A DNA stretch of 64,000 nucleotides from DASTBU01 sp035711845 (lineage in GTDB: Bacteria; Acidobacteriota; Vicinamibacteria; Vicinamibacterales; 2-12-FULL-66-21). The notes under the pieces were generated by a model, which was not told the origin of the DNA, did no database searches, and saw only the letters and a program-made list of their open reading frames with translations. Shown here piece after piece: positions 53,801 through 60,838 of the stretch; the first letter of the stretch is position 1; each line of letters starts with the position of its first letter. Made by a program: the position numbers and the translations under genes. Where the stretch lies: the NCBI GenBank assembly GCA_035711845.1, contig DASTBU010000057.1, forward strand, positions 1-64,000. Direction: 5' to 3'.

Positions 53801-54010
53801 GAGATTGAGAACGCGGTAGCGTCCGCGCGCGTCGGAAACCTGCGTGCGCTCGACACCTGTCTCCGGCTGGCCGACGAGGATGGTCGCGCCCGGCATCCTG
53901 GCGCCGGTCTCATCCAGGACGACGCCGAAGATACTGCCCGTGGTGGGCTGGGCCGATCCGGCGGCCGGCCCGAGCAGGAGGATCGCAAAAAGGCATGCAG
54001 ATCGTGTCAT
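50864..54010 (-). CDS. Oar-like TonB-dependent receptor heading a Tct transport operon
   Basis: The 1048-aa protein has a signal peptide (residues 1-20), a carboxypeptidase-regulatory-like domain (SIFGVVLDETGARMPGATIL...GFTTVV), a plug with LPLNGRSFMQLATLQPGVV and YLMDGTNM, and a large beta-barrel that ends in QVQIGLKFIF with the final Phe. It is the first gene of the operon, and tctC follows after 20 nt. This gives one transcription unit for outer-membrane binding, periplasmic capture and inner-membrane import. On the reverse strand TATACT (54061-54056) is a possible -10. Confidence 0.9.
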   Translation of the reverse strand: MTRSACLFAILLLGPAAGSAQPTTGSIFGVVLDETGARMPGATILVGQPETGVERTQVSDARGRYRVLNLGPGPYTVTVEMQGFTTVVRDHLLVAIGRDLQVDIVMRVGAVEGSVTVSGEATTTGLGSATLGGVVTTRQIEELPLNGRSFMQLATLQPGVVISRGSGRGFTGGFGTTQLSVAGARPENTGYLMDGTNMADISDKAPSSLAGVLLGVDTVQEFSVQTHGYSAEFGRAGGGVLSVVTKSGTNSFRGSAFEFHRDSALDARNFFDVAEPPEFVRNQFGGTLGGPVRRNRLFFFGSYEGLRDRRSVTRYARLPNADAHRGLVPDASGKLQIVGVHPQARPYLELLYPIPTGQDFGDGTAEEAHAHQEPIDQDLVVSKLDWHPGSADSYLFRYSRDWSASSTSQEHPLFLETAHSRTRLLTAQHQRIFSSNLLNVVRFAANTTYRDNDLVPTVDIPSSLYFTEDPHWGAINIIGTSLAGSTSTIPVQYTQHIFQLADTLTWNTGRHTWKYGFDWQKYHFDGYSYSRYGGEFRFRNLTEFLTLRRSATAQADRFTGNLPGTDTYREVRQHYAALFAGDDWRMSDNWTLTAGLRYEFVTVPKELNGQIAGLQSFDDLESGPMGVTPGTPLFKNPSKASFAPRLGMSWHPGGRTDTTVRGGWGIFYQPLTVSFYRGTIFRIYPYFAGVDIRQPAVFGPGNIDVLAGGVSPGQVQRRSEFIEYDLKQPHFQHWHLNVQRELGAGLVAEVGYLGSKGLHLPFYGDPNSVPSEYLPDGTKRLVPGASLRFPSWGRIRTRTNVARSIYHGLVLGLNRRFSEGLMFQSSYTYGNSRDTWSGGLLGDSDFDNGAGNATDWFDPEYEFGPSNFDVRHNLVVNAVYRLPWGERLSGVAGVLGKGWRVGGVLHLASGIPFTPYVGFDRAGDEQSDALQQKPDLTGAVRYPGTAAQWFDPSAFSLPPVGIYGNAGRNSLRAPGVKIADLVAFKNVAIGRTTAQIRIEAFNAFNWVNLGLPSSMLFDVDGTRFAGAGRITSTSTPARQVQIGLKFIF

Positions 54011-54127
54011 TTTTGACTGATCGTCACGTCCTAGTGTCGGCTTCGACGAAGCACGAGTATAGCCGCCAGGGCCGATCCATCCGATACAATCCCGGAGTCC
54101 GACCTCCCCGCGGGCCGGGCTTTCGCC

Positions 54128-55945
54128 ATGGATTCGTCATCCGCCGACCCATCATCCGCGTTCCGATTCGCGCGGGCCCACGCGCGTCAGGTCGCCCGCG
54201 GCCACTGGCCACTGTTCGTGCGCCTGGGGCTGCTGCTGCTGCTGCGCACGTTGGCGGCGGTCGCGCTGATCCTCCTCGTTCGGGACTTTCTGACCGGTGT
54301 TCTCTCCGAGCCGTCCGGGTGGGCGGGCCGCCTGACCGGCGCGCTCGGGCAGGTCGGCGCGCTCTGGGTCGTCGTGGCGCTCCTCATGGCCGTCTCCCTG
54401 GCCGGCGCGTTCTGCGCGTACGGCAGCCAGCTGACCACGCAACGAATCATCAGGCTCCTCGAGCTGAGCCTGATGGAAAAGGTGCTCACTCATATCCTTC
54501 GGCTGCCCGTGGCCTTCTTCGACCGGCGGCACAGAGGCGATCTGATCGACTCGATCCGCCAGGACGTGTCGAAGACGCGGGCGGCGTCGGCGGCCGCGAT
54601 CGAGATGCTCGTGTTCGGCACCCAGGCGGTCGCGTACGCCGGCTCCGCGGTCGCGATCAGCCCGAGGCTCGGGCTCATTTCCCTGCCGGTTCTCCTGCTC
54701 GCCGGCCTGCCCGCGCGATGGTTCGCGGGACAGATGCGCCGGCGCTCGTATCGTCTCCGGCAGCGCGGGTATCGACTGACCGACCTCCTGCTCCAGCTCT
54801 TTCACGGCGTCCGGATCGTCAAGGTCTACGCGGGCGAACAAGCCGAGATCCGCAACACCATCACGACGGCGCGCCGCTACTTCGACGACCTGATAGCCTC
54901 CGCCCGCATCCGTGCGCTCGGCGACGTCGTGCTCGAAACGGTCGGCGGGCTCAGCGTGGTCGTGGTGATCGTGGCAGGCGGGTTCGAAGTGCTGAGCGGC
55001 CGGTTATCGGTGCCCTCACTGGTCGCTGTGCTGATCGCGCTCCGGGCCGCGCACGGGCCTTTGAACAAATGCTTCAACCAGTTCATGGAGATCCAGAAGG
55101 ATTGGGCCTCGCTCGATCGGCTCCGCGAGCTGCTGGAGGTCGAACCAGATCTCCGTGACCGCCTCGACGCGCGGCCGATCACCGAGCCGATCCAGTCCAT
55201 TCGCTTCGAGCAGGTGTCGTTCTCCTACGGCAACGGCCCGGCGGTCATCAGCGACGTCTCCTTCGACGTGCGCGCGGGCCAGCACATGGGCATCGTTGGC
55301 CCCTCGGGCGCGGGGAAGACGACGCTGGTGAGCCTTGTGGCGCGATTCTACGATCCTGTACGCGGACGAGTGCTCTTGAACGGCCAGGACCTTCGGGATT
55401 ACCGCCGGGCCGATCTCTATCACCGCCTGGCGCTGGTCACGCAGGATCCGTTCGTGTTCGGGACCAGCGTGCGCGAGAACATCCGCTACGGCTCGGTGGA
55501 CGCCTCGGACGGCGACGTCGAACGGGCGGCGGCGGCGGCCGAGATTCACGACGAGATCATGAGGCTCCCAAGCGGGTACGACACCGTGCTCGGCGTCGGC
55601 GGGCGGCTTCTCTCGGCGGGTCAGGTTCAACGCGTCAACGTGGCGCGGGCGATCCTCAAGAATGCGGAGGTCGTCATCCTGGACGAGGCGACCTCGAACC
55701 TCGATTCGATCTCCGAGAGGAAAATTCAGACGGCGCTCAAACGACTCATGAGCGGCCGCACGACGTTCACGATCGCGCACCGGCTGTCGACGCTGCGGAG
55801 CGCCGACCTCATTCTCGTGATGGATCAGGGAAGCGTGGCCGGCCTCGGATCGCACGAGGCGCTGATGCGCACCTGCCCCCTCTACGGCCGGTTGTGGGAA
55901 GCGCAACAGGCGCCGAGTCCCACGATCCCCGAGCCGGCGCTCTAG
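54128..55945 (+). CDS. ABC exporter, fused membrane and ATPase domains
   Basis: The 605-aa half-transporter has six TM helices in residues 1-310 (for example LFVRLGLLLLLRTLAAVALI) and a nucleotide-binding domain from about 355: Walker A GPSGAGKTT, Q-loop VTQDPFVFG, signature LSAGQ, Walker B VVILDEATS and H-loop IAHRLS. The signature has Ala in place of the second residue Gly of LSGGQ. As a homodimer it would export lipid, peptide or drug-like cargo. The ATP-grasp gene follows after 13 nt, which hints at a small-molecule or peptide product. The start at 54128 is divergent from the TonB receptor gene. Confidence 0.9.
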   Translation: MDSSSADPSSAFRFARAHARQVARGHWPLFVRLGLLLLLRTLAAVALILLVRDFLTGVLSEPSGWAGRLTGALGQVGALWVVVALLMAVSLAGAFCAYGSQLTTQRIIRLLELSLMEKVLTHILRLPVAFFDRRHRGDLIDSIRQDVSKTRAASAAAIEMLVFGTQAVAYAGSAVAISPRLGLISLPVLLLAGLPARWFAGQMRRRSYRLRQRGYRLTDLLLQLFHGVRIVKVYAGEQAEIRNTITTARRYFDDLIASARIRALGDVVLETVGGLSVVVVIVAGGFEVLSGRLSVPSLVAVLIALRAAHGPLNKCFNQFMEIQKDWASLDRLRELLEVEPDLRDRLDARPITEPIQSIRFEQVSFSYGNGPAVISDVSFDVRAGQHMGIVGPSGAGKTTLVSLVARFYDPVRGRVLLNGQDLRDYRRADLYHRLALVTQDPFVFGTSVRENIRYGSVDASDGDVERAAAAAEIHDEIMRLPSGYDTVLGVGGRLLSAGQVQRVNVARAILKNAEVVILDEATSNLDSISERKIQTALKRLMSGRTTFTIAHRLSTLRSADLILVMDQGSVAGLGSHEALMRTCPLYGRLWEAQQAPSPTIPEPAL

Positions 55946-55958
55946 CGCATCTCACGAC

Positions 55959-57047
55959 ATGATTTCATTCTGGGTGACAGACGCGGCCCGACACTGCATA
56001 GACACCTATCGCCGGCACCGCGGCGCGCCGATCGCCGGGCGATTCCGAACGCGCCTCTACGATCAGTTCGGCAGCCGCGTGCAGGTGTCCCACGGGACGC
56101 AGATTTTTGCGGCGCTCGATAAGCTCACCGGCACCCAGCGACAGATCGTGTCGGCGATCTGGGACGCGCATGCCGCGGCCGCTCCCGCGGCAGCTCGGCT
56201 GAACGACCCGCGCCGCACGCTGCTCCGCTTCGAGCTCCTGCAGGCGCTCCATCAGCTCGGCATCAACAGATTCCGCGCCTGGCGCGCGACCGATCTCGAC
56301 GAGGTGAACCGCTTCCCGGTGTTTGTTCGAAGGGAATCGGATCACAAAGGTCCGCGAAGCGGGCTGCTGAGGACCCGGAGCGAGGTTGCCGCGGCTCTGC
56401 GGGCGCTTCGGCTCCGGGGTGACGCCTTGCGCAACCTGATGATTGTCGAATTCTGCGACTCGTCGGGCCGCGACGGGCTGTTCAGGAAGTACTCGGCCTT
56501 CAAGGTCGGCACACGCATCGTGGCGTGCCATGCCATGGCGTCTCGTCACTGGATCGTGAAGTCCCAGCGCAACGAGCCCGACGAGATCAGGATCGCGGAC
56601 GAAATCGAGTTCATGGAAACCAACCCCCACGAGGCCGCGCTTCGCCGGGTGTTCGAGGTCGCCGGCATCGACTACGGGCGCGTGGACTATGGGGTGGTGG
56701 ACGGCGTCCCACAAGTGTGGGAGATCAACCTGAACCCGACGCTCGGCCACGCCTCGGCGTCCAGGCGGCATACCTCGCTGCCCGACGAGGTCAGAGCCAT
56801 GCGCGACCGTGGTCGTGCGGCCTTTCACGAGAGGCTCCTTGCCGCGTTCGTCGATATCGACACGGGCCACGATGACCGGGAGACGACCGTCGAGATCGAC
56901 GAGAAGCTGGTGGCTCGTCTCGAGCTCGAAGCGGCGGAACGTCGGCGGCGCGACTGGTTTCTGACACGCCTGCGCGAGGTGTACGCGCATCCGAAGCTCG
57001 GCGTTGCCGCCCGCTTCGCGTTCCGCAGGCTCTTCCCGCGGCGGTGA
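55959..57047 (+). CDS. ATP-grasp-like protein paired with the ABC exporter
   Basis: The 362-aa protein has ATP-grasp features in its second half: RFPVFVRRESDHKGPRSGLL (N-lobe strands), NLMIVEFCDSSGRDGLFRKY, RIVACHAMASRHWIVKSQRN, and the metal site DYGVVDGVPQVWEINLNPTL with the E-x-N pair. The enzymes of this fold ligate a carboxylate to an amine or thiol using ATP. The N-terminal 110 residues are helical and of unknown type, and the C-terminal tail is basic. Start and spacing (13 nt) suggest one operon with the exporter. The substrate is unknown. Confidence 0.72.
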   Translation: MISFWVTDAARHCIDTYRRHRGAPIAGRFRTRLYDQFGSRVQVSHGTQIFAALDKLTGTQRQIVSAIWDAHAAAAPAAARLNDPRRTLLRFELLQALHQLGINRFRAWRATDLDEVNRFPVFVRRESDHKGPRSGLLRTRSEVAAALRALRLRGDALRNLMIVEFCDSSGRDGLFRKYSAFKVGTRIVACHAMASRHWIVKSQRNEPDEIRIADEIEFMETNPHEAALRRVFEVAGIDYGRVDYGVVDGVPQVWEINLNPTLGHASASRRHTSLPDEVRAMRDRGRAAFHERLLAAFVDIDTGHDDRETTVEIDEKLVARLELEAAERRRRDWFLTRLREVYAHPKLGVAARFAFRRLFPRR

Positions 57048-57220
57048 GCCGCCGCACGTTTCCACGCCCGCCGCACACCCATTCCGCTTCGCCGGCGGCG
57101 TGGAGATCGAGCTCCGGCGGGAACTTCTCGCCTGGCCGACAGAATGCCGCCTCGCACTGGTTGACCGGCAGCGACGGATCACACCGGATCCCGGCCGCCC
57201 GGACGTGTGGGGCGAGCCCG

Positions 57221-57676
57221 CTATCGCTGCACCGCGATCCCCTGCATCTCGAACCGCGCGTTGAAAAGGAGCGTACCCGACCCGACGAACGCCCGCGCCG
57301 GAAACTCCTTCTTGAACATCGTGCGGTAGACCGCGTTGAACGCGTCGTAGTGCGTCACGTCGGAGCAGAACACCTGCACGTAAACGAGGTCGTCCATCGT
57401 GAACCCCGCTTCCTTGAGCGTGCGCTGGATGCTCTGGAGCAGCAGCCCGGCTTCCGCTTCCGCCGTGTCCGGAACGCGATTGTTCGCGTCCACCCCGATG
57501 TCACCCGACAGGTACAGCGTCTTGCCCACCTGCACGGCGCCGCTGAACGGCGGCAGCGTCGCGTCGGCGGCCGTCCGGGGAGCGATGTAGCGCCGCGCCT
57601 CCTGCGCGCGGCCGGACCCGGAGGTCAGCGTTAGACAGACGGCGATCACCAGCCCTGCGGCGTGCGCTCTCGACAT
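57221..57676 (-). CDS. RidA-family protein with a signal peptide
   Basis: A signal peptide (residues 1-24, ending in GRAQ) precedes a RidA/YjgF fold: PPFSGAVQVGKTLYLSGDIG, then AGLLLQSIQRTLKEAGFTMD, DLVYVQVFCSD and the end FPARAFVGSGTLLFNARFEM. The conserved Arg of enamine deaminases, usually in the PxR(A/T) segment, is present as PARAF. Most RidA proteins are cytosolic; this one is exported, so a role on periplasmic imines or as a binding protein is possible. It stands alone, convergent with the ATP-grasp gene. Confidence 0.85.
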   Translation of the reverse strand: MSRAHAAGLVIAVCLTLTSGSGRAQEARRYIAPRTAADATLPPFSGAVQVGKTLYLSGDIGVDANNRVPDTAEAEAGLLLQSIQRTLKEAGFTMDDLVYVQVFCSDVTHYDAFNAVYRTMFKKEFPARAFVGSGTLLFNARFEMQGIAVQR

Positions 57677-57965
57677 GCTTGACTCCTCTCCGGTGTCTGT
57701 GGGGTGGCGGATTCTATCACGGCCAATGACGCGCTCCGTTCACGGCATGAACGACCGTTCACCGGCAACGACGCACGCGAAGTTGGACCTTCAGCGCGGG
57801 AACGCGCGGCACAATTCGTCGCGCTCGGGCACGGGGGGCTGAACGGGCCGCTCATTGCCCGAGACGAGCCGCCTGAACCCGGTGCGCCGACTGTGCGATT
57901 CAAGCCACACAACCTGGCACCCAGGTCATACCGTCATTCGGGCTGTAATCGTTCGCGACCGCGAT

Positions 57966-60326
57966 TCAGTCCGCCCGCTCTTTCAGATTGAGTCGAACGA
58001 GCAGCTCGTCGAATTCAGCATCGCCGCGGAGCCATGCGAAGGCGCGCTCGACGTTGACGTAGAGGACGGCACTGTTGCGCTCGACCTCGGCCCGGCGCAG
58101 CCATTCGAGCGCCTCGGTGCGCTCGCGCAGCTCCGCGTGCACTTTCGCGATGTCGAACGACGGCGGGTAGGGCAGCGCCCGCAGTTCCGCGATCGCCCGA
58201 TGCGCCGCGGCGGAATTGCCGCGCCTCGCCTCGATGCGCCCGAGCGTGGCAATGGGAACCGCCCGGCTCGCCGTGATCTGCAGCAGGGCCTTGACGTCGG
58301 CCTCCGCCTCGTCCAGCCTGCCCTGGTCCATGTACGTCCAGGCACGATACATGCGCGCAGGCCGGAACGCTGGATCCCGCGCCATGACGCCTTCGCACAG
58401 GCTGATCGCCTCCTCGTAGCGGCCAGCGAGATACGCCAGCCATCCGTGGATCGCCTGTGGCATCAGCGCGAGCGGATCCAGCTCGCGTGCACGGGTCAAT
58501 GAGGCGAAGCCTTCGTCGAATCGCCCGAGGGCAGCCAGGAACTCTCCGTGCCACTGATGGGCAGTGGCATATCCTGGATTCAGCTGCAGAGCGCGCCGAA
58601 AGCTTTCCTCGGCCGATTTCCAGTCCCGCTCCAGCGCAAACGCGAGCCATGCCCTCGTCGTGTGGGCTTCCGCGAGCGAGGGATCGAGCCGGAGCGCAAC
58701 GTCCACAGCCCCTCTGGCCCGGCCATACGCTTCGGCGGGCATCATGTCGCGGTAGTCTCCGAGCACGACGTACACGTCGGCCAGCCCGGCGTGCGCGCGC
58801 GCGAACCCCGGATCGCGGGCGATTGCGTCCTGGAACAGTGTCGCGGCCTGCTTCAGATCCGACGCACTGCGCAGATTCCAGTGAAATCTGCCCCGGAGAT
58901 AGGATTGAAAGGCCTCCCCGTCCACGTCGGTCCGGCGCGCCAGCCGCGCCTGATCGGCGGGTGACAGCTCCCCTCGTATTTCCTGTCCGATGGTGGTGGC
59001 GATCTCGCGTTGCAGACCGATCGCGTCGCTCAGCGGCTTCTCGTAGTTGCCGCGCCAGATCGCCTGCTCGGTCCGTGCATCGATCAGCCGTGCCGTGATG
59101 CGAACGCCCTGCGGCGTCCGAAGCACGGCTCCCTCGACGATGGCATTCACGCGCAATGCTGCGGCAATGTCGCGAAGCGGCCGGGTCGTCTCCTTGAACT
59201 GCATCACCGACGTGCGGGAGATGACGCGCAGACCTTCGATCGCCGACAGGTCGGAGATCAGCGCCTCGGTCATACCGTCGGCGAGATACTCCTGATCGTC
59301 CTCGCTCGACTGAATGGTGAGAGGCAGCACCGCAATGGAATCGATCCGTGTGCCGGCGTGAGTCGCCCCGGGAACTTCGCCAGCACCGTTCCACCAGGCC
59401 GTCGCGAGCGCCGCGACAACGGCGACCGCGATGGCTGCCACAGCGGCCCGCGACAGCGCCGGTTCTCGCGGCGTACATGCAGCGGGAGCGGTCTCGCCGG
59501 TGGAGAGCCGTTCGAGCACGGAAGAAACTTCGGCAGCCGACTGATAGCGCTGGCCAGGCTCCTTGGCCAGCAGCCCGCGGATGACGGCGGCCAGCGGGGG
59601 GACGACCGCAGCGGGGATGTCCGGCGGATCACGCAGGATGGCGGACGTGAGGGCGAAGCCGGTTTCGCCGCGGAACGGGAGCGTGCCCGTGGCCATTTCG
59701 ACGAGCAGCACGCCGAGCGCCCAGAGATCGCTCCTGGCATCGGCAGGTTGACCCTGAAGGACCTCCGGCGCCATATAGGAGAGCGTCCCGGCGATCTCTT
59801 TCTGAGAGGTCAGTGTCGCCGCCGCTCGCGTGGCGTTCGCAAGATCGCTCGTCGGAATGCGCCGGGCAATCCCGAAATCGAGGATCTTCGCGCGCCCGTC
59901 AGAGGTCACGGCGACGTTCGCGGATTTCAAGTCGCGGTGAACGATCCCTCTGGCGTGTGCGTGCTCGAGCCCGGCGGCGATTTGCGCGCCCAGGCGCAGC
60001 ACCGCGGGCAGGCCGAGCCCCTGGCCGGCAAGGCGGCGGTCCAGCGACTCTCCCTCGACGAGCTCCATGACGATGAACGGATGTCCGTCGGCATCTCCAA
60101 TCTCGTGGAGCGTGCAGATGTTCGGATGATTCAATGCCGAGGCGCTGCGAGCCTCGCGCAGCAGGCGGTCCGCGGCGTCGCCCGCGTCAGCCGAGACCAA
60201 CAGCTTGATAGCCACCTGACGCTCGAGCCGCACGTCACGGGCTCGATACACCTCACCCATACCGCCCGCGCCGAGCGCGCTGGTGATCTCGTAGGGACCG
60301 AGGCGGGTGCCTGGAGCGAGCGCCAT
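57966..60326 (-). CDS. Hanks-type Ser/Thr protein kinase with TPR arm
   Basis: The 786-aa protein begins with a complete kinase domain: GAGGMG (19-24), Lys41 in VAIK, HRDLKSAN (130-137), DFG (150-152), GTLSYMAPE. A TM helix at 292-312 leads to an outside part with a FlgO-like segment (IDSIAVLPLTIQSSEDDQEY, then LADGMTEALISDLSAIEGLR) and at least seven TPR units. This is the common acidobacterial layout and a close structural parallel of the kinase at 21371. The ATG at 60326 begins the kinase homology. No sigma factor adjoins it, so its targets are open. Confidence 0.92.
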   Translation of the reverse strand: MALAPGTRLGPYEITSALGAGGMGEVYRARDVRLERQVAIKLLVSADAGDAADRLLREARSASALNHPNICTLHEIGDADGHPFIVMELVEGESLDRRLAGQGLGLPAVLRLGAQIAAGLEHAHARGIVHRDLKSANVAVTSDGRAKILDFGIARRIPTSDLANATRAAATLTSQKEIAGTLSYMAPEVLQGQPADARSDLWALGVLLVEMATGTLPFRGETGFALTSAILRDPPDIPAAVVPPLAAVIRGLLAKEPGQRYQSAAEVSSVLERLSTGETAPAACTPREPALSRAAVAAIAVAVVAALATAWWNGAGEVPGATHAGTRIDSIAVLPLTIQSSEDDQEYLADGMTEALISDLSAIEGLRVISRTSVMQFKETTRPLRDIAAALRVNAIVEGAVLRTPQGVRITARLIDARTEQAIWRGNYEKPLSDAIGLQREIATTIGQEIRGELSPADQARLARRTDVDGEAFQSYLRGRFHWNLRSASDLKQAATLFQDAIARDPGFARAHAGLADVYVVLGDYRDMMPAEAYGRARGAVDVALRLDPSLAEAHTTRAWLAFALERDWKSAEESFRRALQLNPGYATAHQWHGEFLAALGRFDEGFASLTRARELDPLALMPQAIHGWLAYLAGRYEEAISLCEGVMARDPAFRPARMYRAWTYMDQGRLDEAEADVKALLQITASRAVPIATLGRIEARRGNSAAAHRAIAELRALPYPPSFDIAKVHAELRERTEALEWLRRAEVERNSAVLYVNVERAFAWLRGDAEFDELLVRLNLKERAD

Positions 60327-60713
60327 GCAGCAGCGGAAATGGGAGTTCGGGGTCCGAGGGGTCGGACGGCCCGACAAGTATACGGCCGGCGTGTGCTCTG
60401 AGGGCTTTGCGGTTCTCCGCTCCCAGCTGCCGACTGCCAGGTTCCAGGTTCCAGGTTTCAGCTTCCAGGTTCCAGCTATCACAGGTGAAGGAACCGCGGG
60501 AATCGCCACGGCAAAGGATGACGATGGCGAACATGATCGCTGAACATTCGACACGGCGGCCTCCACACGCCTCGGCGCCGCGCTCGGTCCATCCGTGCCT
60601 GATCGCGTCAAGGCGTTCCTCGCGCGCTGGATACTGCGCGCGCTGGACACCGCGATCAGAGGAGCGGCCCCGGACCCGAAGGTCCGCTGCTGGCGGATGA
60701 GCTGGGGTGTATC
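60327..60713. other. intergenic stretch with a GGTTCCAGGTTCCAG repeat
   Basis: At 60436-60476 several GGTTCCAGGTTTCAGCTTCC-like units occur, of the same type as the repeats at 25051. No gene was recognised in the rest. Confidence 0.5.
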
Positions 60714-60764
60714 TTGGGAACGAGCCGTAGGCAATCTACGTCTATGCCGTAGACTGCCTACGGC
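60714..60764 (+). promoter_or_regulatory. promoter with a long palindromic operator before an ADOP permease
   Basis: The arms GCCGTAGGCAATCTACG (60724-60740) and its inverted partner (60748-60764) match at 16 of 17 positions around a 7-nt loop. A -35 TTGGGA at 60714, a 17-nt spacer and TACGTC at 60737 copy the layout of the promoter at 41200 (TTGACT, 17, TACGAT). The site looks like a PadR operator, but no PadR gene lies beside it. Confidence 0.6.
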
Positions 60765-60838
60765 TATGACCAACCCCCTGCCCCCCGTGACCGCTGCAAG
60801 GCACACGCGACGGACTCAGGCAATTGAAAGAGCGAGCC

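Noticed and set aside
51590..54016. An 808-codon open frame on the forward strand
   Set aside because: It lies entirely opposite the TonB receptor gene, whose protein has full domain homology. The forward frame is a shadow caused by GC-rich codon use.
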